Positions 5,801 through 13,469 of a DNA stretch of 15,101 nucleotides are shown in pieces. Every line of letters begins with the position of its first letter. The first letter of the stretch is position 1. Source of the stretch: an uncultured Eubacterium sp. (GTDB taxonomy: Bacteria > Bacillota > Clostridia > Lachnospirales > Lachnospiraceae). The stretch lies in NCBI GenBank assembly GCA_900551945.1, contig URYE01000068.1:1-15101 (forward strand), read 5' to 3'. A program made the translations under genes and the position numbers. Under the pieces are notes generated by a model. It made no database searches, was not told the DNA's origin, and saw only the letters and a program-made list of their open reading frames with translations.

Positions 5801-7426
5801 GTCAATTACCATAGAGTCATTTATACCCGTTAAATTCTCTATTTTAAATGATATTGGCACTTTAGGGTTGACAAATGTTGAAAACTTATCCACAATTTCC
5901 CCATTCTTTATTTTTACTGCGCCAATCTCAATTATCTGGTCAACGTCTGCTGAAAATCCCGTAGTTTCCAAATCAAATACAACAAATTCATCTTTGAAGT
6001 TCTGTCCTTTAGGATTAGTTACTATTTTTTTAGTATCATCAACAAGATATGCCTCAACACCATATATTATCTTAAAATCTAGCTTTTCGCCTTTCTTTTT
6101 ATATTGCCCTTTAATATCACTTATTGCATGGTATGCTTCTGTAAATGCCTGCACAACACCGTGGTCTGTTATTGCAATCGCTTTATGTCCCCAACGTATA
6201 GCCTGTTTTATAATATCCTTTGCATATGATACACCGTCCATATCACTCATTTTTGTATGACAGTGAAGCTCAACTCTTTTATTTAACGCAAGGTCATTTC
6301 TTACAACTCTTGTATCTGAACCCTTTCTTATTCCAACAACATTTGCTATTGCAATCTCTTGGTCATATCTATCTAATGAAGCAAGTCCTTTGACTTTTAC
6401 GAAATTTCCCTTTTTTATAAACTCCTTCATTTCTGAAAGTTGCTCGTTTCTTACAAACATTTTTACAGTAATAGTATCTGTAAAATCTGTAATATCGAAC
6501 ATTAAAATTGTTTTTTCATTTCGTATCTCTTTTTCTTCAATTCTTCTTATCATACCAGAAATAACAACTTCTCCTATTGCTGAGTCAATAGTTTCTATTG
6601 CTATTGGTTCTTCGTCAAAATCTCTGCCATAAAGCACATCATTGTTATTTGATTTTTTAAAGTGTGAATTATCTTTTGAATATTTTTGATTAGAAAACTT
6701 ATTATTTGAGTTAGAATTAGAAAAAGTACTTGATTTTGGCGAATTACTAACACTACTTTTATCCGCTTTATTCTTTGTACTACCTTTTTTATTACTCTTA
6801 GCTTCCGTTATTACAGAAGATGTATCTTCACTCCCTCCTGCCATAGCTGCTCTCATTGTGTTTTCTATTTGCTTTATACGAAGATTAAGCTTGTGTTCAT
6901 TCTCTTTTTCATAGTGACTTTCGGTCTTTTCTTTATATCTGTAAATAACATCTATATCAAAACCAAATCTATTTAAAAATACTTGCTTAAAATACTTTTG
7001 CAAAGAAGTCGCATAAGTCTGCGCTAAAAAGCTATCTTCTAATGTAATTACAAGACAATCCTCTTTTTCAAATTCAAGTGATGAATTTTTAAGCAAATTG
7101 TATTCTAATGTCCAATACTTCTCAAGTTCAAACTGTATACTATCGTAATAAGCCTCCATTACAGTAATTGGAGTATATTGCTTTGATAGATTGTAACGGT
7201 CTATTATCCTTACGTCCATATTTTTCATTCTGAAAATTTGTTTTTTTAAAGCATCTTCTACTTTATAAATAAACTGTTTATTAATAAGTTTGTCACTAAT
7301 AAGATAAACACGCGCCAAAGAATTCGTTGAAGTCTTTGAAACGCGTGTTACCTCTGTATTAGTAAAATAAACAGCCAAATCTTCAGGAAGTCTTAATGTT
7401 TGAAATACATCAAAAAATTTTTGCAT
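2891..7426 (-). CDS. polC: DNA polymerase III alpha subunit, PolC type
   Basis: Main replicative polymerase of low-GC Gram-positives, with built-in proofreading; 1511 residues against about 1440 in Bacillus. Order seen: N-terminal domain (1-190); a low-complexity Ser/Asn/Lys linker (about 199-265); OB fold (about 285-365); PHP domain, first part with ELHCHTKMSDMDG (386-398) and DHG (421-423); DEDDh exonuclease inserted in the PHP with FDLETTG (484-490), HNAEFD (565-570) and His623...Asp628; PHP second part (about 665-870); Cys4 zinc site (Cys971, 974, 1000, 1003, plus Cys993); palm with GSRGSVGSS (943-951), Asp1029 and Asp1031 in PDIDLNFS, and Asp1160 in LKLDILG; fingers with KIKYMFPKAHAAAY (1329-1342); and a C-terminal NQLSLFDF clamp-binding tail. 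Start: ATG at 7426 with AAGAGG seven bases upstream. It lies 32 nt after ispG and is probably the last gene of that operon. All catalytic residues are present; the linker explains the extra length. Confidence 0.98.
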   Translation of the reverse strand: MQKFFDVFQTLRLPEDLAVYFTNTEVTRVSKTSTNSLARVYLISDKLINKQFIYKVEDALKKQIFRMKNMDVRIIDRYNLSKQYTPITVMEAYYDSIQFELEKYWTLEYNLLKNSSLEFEKEDCLVITLEDSFLAQTYATSLQKYFKQVFLNRFGFDIDVIYRYKEKTESHYEKENEHKLNLRIKQIENTMRAAMAGGSEDTSSVITEAKSNKKGSTKNKADKSSVSNSPKSSTFSNSNSNNKFSNQKYSKDNSHFKKSNNNDVLYGRDFDEEPIAIETIDSAIGEVVISGMIRRIEEKEIRNEKTILMFDITDFTDTITVKMFVRNEQLSEMKEFIKKGNFVKVKGLASLDRYDQEIAIANVVGIRKGSDTRVVRNDLALNKRVELHCHTKMSDMDGVSYAKDIIKQAIRWGHKAIAITDHGVVQAFTEAYHAISDIKGQYKKKGEKLDFKIIYGVEAYLVDDTKKIVTNPKGQNFKDEFVVFDLETTGFSADVDQIIEIGAVKIKNGEIVDKFSTFVNPKVPISFKIENLTGINDSMVIDAPVIEEILPKFLEFCKDAVLVAHNAEFDTSFIINKAEKMGIETEFTYIDTVLLGQFAVPHLSNYKLDTLAKHLNVSLENHHRAVDDAQATADIFIKLIDILAKRDIFTLDKLNEEGKLDDNAIKKLHQYHCIILASSEMGRINLYRLISMSHLKYFNRFPKIPKSMVNKYREGLIIGSACEAGELFRAMVNGRSGAEIARIVNFYDYLEVQPIGNNHFMIEKEDCYVKDEEDLRDLNRRVVALGAKFHKPVVATCDVHFLNPEDEIYRRIIMAGKGFDDADKQPPLYLHTTEEMLQEFDYLGADKAFEIVVTNTNKIMNMCEDIDPVRPDKRPPVIENSDQMLRKICHDKAHELYGPELPEIVTERLERELNSIISNGYSVMYIIAQKLVWKSNDDGYLVGSRGSVGSSFAATMAGITEVNPLSPHYLCPKCYYNDFYSDEVKQFAGGAGCDMPDKICPKCGHKLNKMGFDIPFETFLGFKGNKEPDIDLNFSNEYQSKAHAYTEVIFGKGQTFKAGTIGTVAEKTAQGFVYKYFQEQSEKLGKPIVKRRHEIERIAEGCVDIRRTTGQHPGGIVVLPIGDEIHTFTPVQHPANDMSTPIITTHFDYHSIDHNLLKLDILGHLDPTMIRMLQDLTGIDPLEIPLDSKEVMSLFKDTSALGITPEAIGGCKLGALGIPEFGTDFAMQMLIDTQPKYFSDLVRIAGLSHGTDVWLGNAQELLRTGQATISTAICTRDDIMIYLIQKGLDSELAFTIMEKVRKGKGLTEENEQVMKEHGVPDWYIWSCKKIKYMFPKAHAAAYVMMAWRVAYCKVFYPLAYYCAYFSIRANAFDYEKMAMGQDKLKYFINDYRAESPTGKLSNTEEDELKDMRIVEEMYARGFDFTPIDIYKAKARSFQVIDGKIMPSFKVIDKVGEVAGESIEIAASNGKFLSKDDLRQRAKVGQTVIDKLTDIGLLNGMAQSNQLSLFDF

Positions 7427-7458
7427 TCAATTACCTCTTAATCCTATATGACTTTTAT

Positions 7459-8517
7459 TTATTTTCCCCAGTTATCAAGTTCATATTTTAATGTTGACAA
7501 TAAATCTTGCTCTGGTACTTTTTTAATTATTTCTCCATGCTTAATAAGCACTCCACAGCCATCTCCGCCTGCTATTCCTAAGTCGGCTTCTTTAGCTTCG
7601 CCTGGGCCATTAACAACACAGCCCATTACGGCAAGTTTAATATCAAGGTCATACTGTGAAACCATTTCCTCAACCTTAGAAGCGAGTCCTATAAGGTCAA
7701 TTCTTGTACGTCCACAAGTAGGGCAAGATACAACCTCAATACCACCTTTTCTTAACCCAAGTGTTTTTAAAATAATCTTAGCCGCCTCGATTTCTTTAAC
7801 TGGATTGTCTGTAAGTGATACTCTTATTGTATCACCTATTCCCTCACTTAAAATAAGCCCAAGTCCAATTGATGACTTAATACTTCCAGAAAATGCTGTG
7901 CCTGACTCTGTAATACCGACATGAAGCGGATAGTTAAGCTTTTCTGCTATAAGCTTATGTGCTTTAACACACATAAGTACATCGGAGGATTTAATACTTA
8001 CTACAAGATTGTCATAACCTAAATCTTCAATAATTCTAACCTTGTCAATAGCACTTTCGACAATACCTTCTGCCGTAACGCCATGATACTTTTCAACAAG
8101 CTCCTTTTCAAGTGAACCACTATTTACACCGACTCTGATTGGAATATTTCTTTCTTTTGCAACATCAACTACTGCTTTAATCTTTTCAGTACTTCCAATG
8201 TTACCCGGATTAATTCTAATCTTATCAGCACCATTTTCCATAGCCGCAATAGCCATTCTATAGTCAAAATGTATATCAGCCACAAGTGGAATGTGAATTT
8301 GCTTCTTAATCTCTTTAATAGAATTAGCTGCTTCAATAGTAGGCACTGTACATCTTATAATATCACACCCAGCCTTTTCAAGCTCCAAAATCTGCTTTAC
8401 AGTACTTTCAGTATCTTCTGTATGTGTATTAGTCATAGACTGTATAAGAATAGGACTCCCCCCACCAATAACCTTATCACCAATCTTAACCTTCTTAGTA
8501 TTCTCTCTAAAACTCAT
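7459..8517 (-). CDS. ispG: 4-hydroxy-3-methylbut-2-en-1-yl diphosphate synthase (GcpE)
   Basis: Iron-sulfur enzyme of the MEP pathway that reduces 2-C-methyl-erythritol 2,4-cyclodiphosphate to HMBPP, using flavodoxin or ferredoxin electrons. The protein has 352 residues, normal for the two-domain bacterial form: a TIM barrel (about 1-255) with GDKVIGGGSPILIQSMTNT near the N-terminus and RINPGNIG at 101-108, then the cluster domain with Cys265 and Cys268 in SCPTCGRT, Cys300 in GCVVNGPGE, and Glu307. These are the four 4Fe-4S ligands of the family. Start: I chose ATG at 8517-8515, because GGGG (8528-8525) lies seven bases from it; a GTG directly before it (8520-8518) would be too close and would add one residue. 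It follows rseP by 27 nt and precedes polC by 32 nt. Together with dxr it makes isoprenoid precursors used by uppS in the same cluster. Confidence 0.97.
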   Translation of the reverse strand: MSFRENTKKVKIGDKVIGGGSPILIQSMTNTHTEDTESTVKQILELEKAGCDIIRCTVPTIEAANSIKEIKKQIHIPLVADIHFDYRMAIAAMENGADKIRINPGNIGSTEKIKAVVDVAKERNIPIRVGVNSGSLEKELVEKYHGVTAEGIVESAIDKVRIIEDLGYDNLVVSIKSSDVLMCVKAHKLIAEKLNYPLHVGITESGTAFSGSIKSSIGLGLILSEGIGDTIRVSLTDNPVKEIEAAKIILKTLGLRKGGIEVVSCPTCGRTRIDLIGLASKVEEMVSQYDLDIKLAVMGCVVNGPGEAKEADLGIAGGDGCGVLIKHGEIIKKVPEQDLLSTLKYELDNWGK

Positions 8518-8544
8518 CACAACACCCCGTTTCTTTTTAGTATC

Positions 8545-9933
8545 TTAAAATAATCCAGTAATATCTTTAAACAACACATAAACCATCAGCACCATAAGTA
8601 ACACCATGCCCACAAAATGCACCATGCCCTCATGTTCCTTTTTAACAGGCTTACCTCTTACTGCTTCTATAAGTAAAAACAATAATCTACCACCGTCAAG
8701 TGCTGGTATTGGCACAAGGTTCATAACACCTAAGTTAGCCGATATCATCATAGCAAAGTTAATAAGATTAAGTATAACATAATAAGTTCCATCAACCTTA
8801 CTTTCTTCCATAACCGAAGAAATAGTGCTTACAGTTCCAACAGGTCCCATAAGGTCATTAACACTAGTCTGACCTGTAAACATCATTCCAAGACTCTTTA
8901 TTACAGCCTTAATTACATAAGTAACTTCATGGAAAGAATACTTTACAACACCTAATGTAGAAGTCTTTTGTCTTATTCCATAGCTTACAAAACCTGTATT
9001 ATATGCTTCTGACTCTACAAGCTCTGGTGTAACATTAAGAGTAAGCTCTTCACCATTTCTTACTACGACTACACTTACTGTACTATCTTTAGTCTCTGAT
9101 ATTATCTCAGATAACTGATTGCCATTTTCAAGTTCAGTTCCATTGACAGACTTTATTATATCTTTACTTTTTATACCACCTTTTTCTGCTGGTGAACCGA
9201 CATTAACAGAATTAACAACTCTATCTGTTGTAATAGTAATTCCAAACTTATATGCCTTAGAATTACTATACTCAGGTGTAAGTGTTGTAATATACTGCTT
9301 ACCATCACGTTCATAAGTTATATCCATAACATTTGACGCATGATAACTTCTATAAAATGAATACTCTCTTGCAAATGTTATCTTTTCACCATTAACTTTT
9401 GTAATTCTATCACCCACTTGAAGCCCTGCCTGCGTTGCTGGCGAATTATCCGAAATCTTATCTACTGTACAAGGGTCATATCCTGTTGAACCAACAACTA
9501 TTAAAGCAAGCACAAAGGCAAGAAGAAAGTTAAAAAATGGGCCTGCAACAATAATAGCTATTCTTGACCAAACAGACTTATTAGCAAACGACTTTGACTC
9601 ATCATATCCTTGCTTTAACAACATCTCTCGCTCAGATATATCAGCTCTATCATTATTATCTTTCTCATCTTCACTTTCGTCATCATCTTCACTTCTATCT
9701 AGCGGGTCATCCATAAAATCTTGACCAAGCATTACACAAGCCCCCCCAAATGGAAGAAGTCTTAAAGAATATTCTGTCTTTCCCTTTTTAAAACTTATAA
9801 TCTTAGGTCCAAAGCCTATAAAAAACTCTGTTACTTCAACACCATTTGCCTTAGCAATAATAAAATGACCAAACTCATGTATAATTACAATTATACTAAG
9901 CATTAAAATGGCTGCAATAATATTTAAAACCAA
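8545..9933 (-). CDS. rseP: Site-2 zinc metalloprotease, RseP/RasP family
   Basis: Membrane protease (peptidase M50) that cuts substrates such as anti-sigma factors and signal-peptide remnants inside the bilayer. The 462 residues show HEFGH (19-23) in the first membrane helix, GPFFNF (131-136) in the second, two PDZ domains (about 150-235 and 237-305, each with a GSPAEKGG- or NSPATQAG-type loop), and NLVPIPALDGGR (405-416) holding the third zinc ligand Asp413. It is about 40 residues longer than Bacillus RasP, partly through a very acidic insert (about 75-98, including SEDDDESEDEKDNN) on the predicted cytoplasmic side. Start: TTG at 9933-9931; no better codon exists in place, and AGGTGG at 9943-9938 lies inside the end of dxr. 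Only one base separates the dxr stop from this start, so translation is probably coupled. In Firmicutes this gene regularly stands between dxr and ispG. Confidence 0.96.
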   Translation of the reverse strand: MVLNIIAAILMLSIIVIIHEFGHFIIAKANGVEVTEFFIGFGPKIISFKKGKTEYSLRLLPFGGACVMLGQDFMDDPLDRSEDDDESEDEKDNNDRADISEREMLLKQGYDESKSFANKSVWSRIAIIVAGPFFNFLLAFVLALIVVGSTGYDPCTVDKISDNSPATQAGLQVGDRITKVNGEKITFAREYSFYRSYHASNVMDITYERDGKQYITTLTPEYSNSKAYKFGITITTDRVVNSVNVGSPAEKGGIKSKDIIKSVNGTELENGNQLSEIISETKDSTVSVVVVRNGEELTLNVTPELVESEAYNTGFVSYGIRQKTSTLGVVKYSFHEVTYVIKAVIKSLGMMFTGQTSVNDLMGPVGTVSTISSVMEESKVDGTYYVILNLINFAMMISANLGVMNLVPIPALDGGRLLFLLIEAVRGKPVKKEHEGMVHFVGMVLLMVLMVYVLFKDITGLF

Positions 9934-9934
9934 T

Positions 9935-11077
9935 TTACCACCTGCTTTCGATTAATTCATATGCACTATGCTCTGTCTGTAATATCTGCTCTACACTAGG
10001 ATTTTCAATAAACTTTGTTTCTTCCATTGCATATTGTATTATCTCTGGTATATCAAGATATTTAATCTTTCTGTTTAAGAATTTATCTACTGCAAGTTCA
10101 TTTGCCGCATTAAATGCAGTTGGTATATTGCCACCTAGTTGTGCTGCCTGATATGCCAACTTTAACGCCTTAAATGTTTCAAAATCAGGTTCTTCAAAAG
10201 TAATCTGTTTAAGCTTAAAGAAATCAACTCTTTCTGTATTAAGTGGTCTTCTGTGTGGATAATAAAGCGCATATTGTATAGGAAGACGCATATCAGGACT
10301 TCCAAGCTGTGCCATAATTCCACCATCAACAAATTCCACCATAGAATGAATAATACTCTGTGGCTGTATAACAACTTGCACATCTTTAGCTGGTACATTA
10401 AAAAGCCACTGTGCCTCCATAACTTCAAGCCCTTTATTAGCCATAGTTGACGAGTCAATTGTAATCTTTCTGCCCATTGACCAGTTAGGGTGTTTTAATG
10501 CGTCTTCAAGTGTAACATTTTCAAGGTCACTTCTTTTCTTTCCTCTAAAAGGTCCACCCGATGCGGTAAGAAGAATTTTACTTACTTCTTTGTGATATTC
10601 GCCATTAAGTGACTGGAAAATAGCCGAATGTTCACTATCAACGGGATAAATATTAACGCCACATTCCTTTGCAAGCTTCATAATAATATGTCCTGCTGTA
10701 ACAAGAGTTTCCTTATTAGCAAGCGCAATATCCTTATGTGCTTTAATTGCCTCTATAGTTGGAATTATACCCATCATTCCAACTACAGCAGTAAGTACTA
10801 TGTCAGCTTCTTTTATTGTAGCTACTTCAACAAGTCCCTCTTGACCATAAACCACCTTAATGTCCATATCAGCAAGCATAACTTTTAATTCCTGCGCAAG
10901 CTCTTGTGTACTCACACATACAAGCTGGGGCTTAAATTCTCTTACTTGCTTTTCAAGTTCATGTATCCTTGTTCCTGCTGCCATTGCAACAACATTAATA
11001 TCCTTATTTCTTCTTATTACATCAAGGGTTTGTGTTCCGATTGAACCAGTTGAACCTAATAACGATATATTTTTCAT
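9935..11077 (-). CDS. dxr: 1-deoxy-D-xylulose 5-phosphate reductoisomerase
   Basis: NADPH-dependent enzyme that turns DXP into 2-C-methyl-erythritol 4-phosphate, the committed step of the MEP pathway and the target of fosmidomycin. The 380 residues are normal in length. An N-terminal Rossmann motif LGSTGSIG (7-14) is followed by ALANKETLV (118-126), the metal site PVDSEH (145-150; Asp147, Glu149) and NKGLEVMEA (214-222; Glu218), the substrate loop HPNWSMG (196-202), and a C-terminal helical domain. Start: ATG at 11077-11075, where AGGA stands six bases upstream and the protein begins MKNISLLG as in the family; the frame runs open upstream to 11140 but has no ribosome site there. It lies 70 nt after cdsA and abuts rseP. 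No promoter is evident in the 70-nt gap. Confidence 0.97.
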   Translation of the reverse strand: MKNISLLGSTGSIGTQTLDVIRRNKDINVVAMAAGTRIHELEKQVREFKPQLVCVSTQELAQELKVMLADMDIKVVYGQEGLVEVATIKEADIVLTAVVGMMGIIPTIEAIKAHKDIALANKETLVTAGHIIMKLAKECGVNIYPVDSEHSAIFQSLNGEYHKEVSKILLTASGGPFRGKKRSDLENVTLEDALKHPNWSMGRKITIDSSTMANKGLEVMEAQWLFNVPAKDVQVVIQPQSIIHSMVEFVDGGIMAQLGSPDMRLPIQYALYYPHRRPLNTERVDFFKLKQITFEEPDFETFKALKLAYQAAQLGGNIPTAFNAANELAVDKFLNRKIKYLDIPEIIQYAMEETKFIENPSVEQILQTEHSAYELIESRW

Positions 11078-11147
11078 GTCAATCCTCATTTCTATACAAC
11101 TTTTATAAGTTTTGTTGTTTAATTGATATGACAACTTCAATCATTAA

Positions 11148-11954
11148 TTAAAGACGATTTAAGATAAATACTGCCCAAAATACCGCTGGTGCTGTAAATA
11201 TTACACTGTCATATCTGTCAAGTATTCCGCCATGACCTGGAATTAACTTTCCATAGTCTTTTATATTGTGATTACGTTTAATAGCTGACGCTGTCAAATC
11301 ACCTATTATAGCAAGTATTGCACCTACAAAGCTTGCTATTGCAAATATAAGTACAGGGTGTATAAAATTTTCTGTAATACGACCACTTACTATATATCCC
11401 AATATAGCTCCCAATAGAGTAGACCCTGCAATTCCACCAATTGCACCCTCTATTGACTTTTTAGGCGACAATATTGGTGCCATCTTGTGCTTTCCTAAGA
11501 ATACACCAGTAAAATATGCGCAAGTATCATTGCCCCAAGAAGCAATAAATACAAGCCATACTATATATATTCCATCTTCAAGAATACGAACTTTATAAAT
11601 ATACGAAAGCATTACTGCCACATAGAAAAGCCCTAAAAACATCAATGTAACTTGTTCTATTGTATACTTTGGAAATGTAAACACATATACAGACATAATT
11701 GCCATTAATACAACTACAAATACAAAAATATCATACTTTTCATATCCTGTTATAATACATAAGTAATAAAGGATTGCTCCTAAATATCCCACAAATGCCA
11801 TAGGACTTTTTTGCATATTAATAACTTTATATAATTCATACATACCAATAAGTGAAACACCTAGACACAAAAGATATAGATATAACCCACCGTAAAACGA
11901 TGAAGATATCATTATTATTGCCAAAACTATTCCACTTAAAATTCTAGTCTTCAC
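11148..11954 (-). CDS. cdsA: Phosphatidate cytidylyltransferase (CDP-diglyceride synthase)
   Basis: Integral membrane enzyme that joins CTP and phosphatidic acid to give CDP-diacylglycerol, the branch point for phosphatidylglycerol, cardiolipin and other lipids. The 268-residue protein is polytopic, with about seven or eight hydrophobic helices. It carries the full C-terminal CDS signature between 223 and 249: Ser223, Lys226-Arg227, Lys232-Asp233, PGHGG (239-243), Asp246-Arg247 and Asp249, plus the upstream SWGNDTCAYFTG (139-150) and SPKKSIEG (163-170) segments. Start: GTG at 11954-11952 with AAGGAGG eight bases upstream, inside the end of uppS. Only three bases separate it from the uppS stop, indicating coupled translation. 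The uppS-cdsA pair is a standard arrangement. Confidence 0.96.
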   Translation of the reverse strand: MKTRILSGIVLAIIMISSSFYGGLYLYLLCLGVSLIGMYELYKVINMQKSPMAFVGYLGAILYYLCIITGYEKYDIFVFVVVLMAIMSVYVFTFPKYTIEQVTLMFLGLFYVAVMLSYIYKVRILEDGIYIVWLVFIASWGNDTCAYFTGVFLGKHKMAPILSPKKSIEGAIGGIAGSTLLGAILGYIVSGRITENFIHPVLIFAIASFVGAILAIIGDLTASAIKRNHNIKDYGKLIPGHGGILDRYDSVIFTAPAVFWAVFILNRL

Positions 11955-11957
11955 ACT

Positions 11958-12692
11958 TTATTCCTCCTTGACACCACCAAATCTTCTCTCTCGTTTATTA
12001 TATTTTTCAAATGCTTTAATTAATTCCTCTTTATTAAAATCTGGCCAATGTACATCTGTAAAATAAAATTCAGTGTACGCAAGCTGCCATGGAAGATAAT
12101 TAGATAGTCGTTGCTCTCCACTTGTTCTTATCAGTAAATCTGGGTCAGGCAATTCCCAAGTATCAAGATTAGCTGATATAAGCTGTTCTGTGATATCACT
12201 AGCTTGTAGTTTCCCTTCACTAACTTGAGTTGCAAGCTTTCTTACAGCTCTTGTAATCTCATCTCTTCCACCATAATTAATTGCAATTGTAAAATTAAGT
12301 CCTGTGTTATTTTTTGTCTTTTCTTCAAGATTTTCAATGCTTGCAATAATATCATCACTAAGTTCTTCTCTTCTTCCAATAACACGACATCTTACATTGT
12401 TATCCATAGACTTTTTAACACAACCTTTAAGATATGACCTTAATATTGTCATAAGTGTTGATACTTCACCTTGTGACCTTTTCCAGTTTTCGGTAGAAAA
12501 AGCATATACTGTAAAATACTTAACACCCAAATCATCAACAACTGATAACATATCTTCAACCACTTGACTTCCCACCTTATGCCCATAAGTTCTAGGCATA
12601 TGACGTTGTTTTGCCCATCTTCCATTTCCATCGAGAATAACAGCTACATGCTGTGGTATTTTAAGTCCAAGTTCCTCATTAATATTATCCAT
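11958..12692 (-). CDS. uppS: Isoprenyl transferase / undecaprenyl diphosphate synthase
   Basis: Cis-prenyltransferase that adds isopentenyl units to farnesyl diphosphate to build the C55 carrier for peptidoglycan and other wall polymers. The 244 residues match the family's usual size. Motifs are HVAVILDGNGRWAK (15-28) with the Mg-binding Asp21, GHKVGS (37-42), FSTENWKR (65-72), INYGGRDEI (138-146), and DLLIRTSGEQRLSNYL (185-200) with Arg189, then Glu208 in AYTEFYF. Start: ATG at 12692-12690 with AGAGGA about five bases upstream. A terminator-like hairpin lies between it and frr, so uppS may be the first gene of the lower transcription unit. The promoter there is unclear: a TTGATT near 12742-12737 has no good -10 partner. 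Read-through from frr is the alternative. Confidence 0.97.
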   Translation of the reverse strand: MDNINEELGLKIPQHVAVILDGNGRWAKQRHMPRTYGHKVGSQVVEDMLSVVDDLGVKYFTVYAFSTENWKRSQGEVSTLMTILRSYLKGCVKKSMDNNVRCRVIGRREELSDDIIASIENLEEKTKNNTGLNFTIAINYGGRDEITRAVRKLATQVSEGKLQASDITEQLISANLDTWELPDPDLLIRTSGEQRLSNYLPWQLAYTEFYFTDVHWPDFNKEELIKAFEKYNKRERRFGGVKEE

Positions 12693-12742
12693 AACAATCC
12701 TCTCTTTTTAATTTTCATTCCCCATAATAATATAATCAACAC

Positions 12743-12775
12743 AAAAATCCGTAGAAATATAGCTTCCTACGGATT
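12743..12775 (-). terminator. Terminator-like hairpin between frr and uppS
   Basis: AATCCGTAG (12775-12767) pairs with CTACGGATT (12754-12746). Three further pairs (one G-U) lengthen the stem to 12 bp around a 6-nt loop in minus-strand RNA, and a run of five U follows. It begins 12 nt past the frr stop codon, so it either ends or attenuates the bactofilin-pyrH-frr transcript. Confidence 0.8.
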
Positions 12776-12786
12776 AATAATAATTA

Positions 12787-13338
12787 TTATACTGTAAGTA
12801 TTTCCTTAGTCTTATTTTCTACTGCCTTGTCTATTAATGCTGTATACTTATCAGTAAGCTTTTGAATATCATCTTCTGTTCCCTTAAGTTCATCATCAGA
12901 TATTTCACCAGCTTTATTCTGCTTCTTAAATGCGTCATTAGCATCACGTCTTACATTTCTTACAGCAACCTTAGCATTGTCGCCTTTCTTCTTAACGTCT
13001 TTTGCAAGCTCCTTACGTCTGTCTTCTGTAAGCTCTGGAAATACAAGTCTTATAACTTTACCATCATTATTAGGAGTAAGTCCTAAATCTGAAACAAGAA
13101 TAGCTTTTTCAATTTCTTTGATAAGACTGCTTTCCCAAGGCTGAATTTGTAACATTCTAGCTTCTGGAACTGAAATGTTAGCAACCTGTTGTAAAGATGT
13201 TGGTGTTCCATAATAATCAACCTTAATCTTATCAAGAATATGTGGGTTAGCTCGTCCTGCTCTAATTGTTGTATATTCTTCTTCTAATGCTTCTATTGTC
13301 TTAACCATCTTGTCTTCGTATACTTTAATATCGCTCAT
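12787..13338 (-). CDS. frr: Ribosome recycling factor
   Basis: Cytosolic factor that, with EF-G, splits post-termination ribosomes from mRNA. Its 183 residues match the usual 185. Conserved parts are [21 protein letters not shown] (24-44, domain I hairpin), [14 protein letters not shown] (50-63), LTEDRRKEL (103-111), and the domain I arginines in [12 protein letters not shown] (124-135). Start: ATG at 13338-13336 with GAGGAGA eight bases upstream. It follows pyrH after 131 nt, a gap that contains a candidate promoter, and is followed by a strong hairpin. It may thus be transcribed both with pyrH and alone. Confidence 0.98.
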   Translation of the reverse strand: MSDIKVYEDKMVKTIEALEEEYTTIRAGRANPHILDKIKVDYYGTPTSLQQVANISVPEARMLQIQPWESSLIKEIEKAILVSDLGLTPNNDGKVIRLVFPELTEDRRKELAKDVKKKGDNAKVAVRNVRRDANDAFKKQNKAGEISDDELKGTEDDIQKLTDKYTALIDKAVENKTKEILTV

Positions 13339-13437
13339 TTTAATAATCTCCTCTTTGTTTTAAATATCCAAGCTTTGTGTTGAAATATCTTTTTACTTAA
13401 TATAACTTAATATTTTTAAGATATATTCTTTATGTCT

Positions 13438-13467
13438 ATATTATCAGATTATATATCAGTTAGTCAA
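13438..13467 (-). promoter_or_regulatory. Possible separate promoter for frr
   Basis: TTGACT (13467-13462) lies directly past the pyrH stop codon. TAATAT (13443-13438) stands 18 bases further on the minus strand. The leader to frr would be about 93 nt of AT-rich sequence. The boxes are plausible but not strong in such AT-rich DNA. Confidence 0.4.
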
Positions 13468-13469
13468 AC

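Noticed and set aside
5715..6260. 181-codon plus-strand frame opposite polC
   Set aside because: It is antisense to the PolC exonuclease and PHP domains, with no family features.
2891..7426. Intein or frameshift in the long polC gene
   Set aside because: The domain order is continuous, all catalytic motifs are in frame, and the extra length is the low-complexity linker.
11078..11140. Longer dxr beginning at 11140
   Set aside because: The extra 21 residues do not look like the family, and the good ribosome site and the MKNISLLG start lie at 11077.
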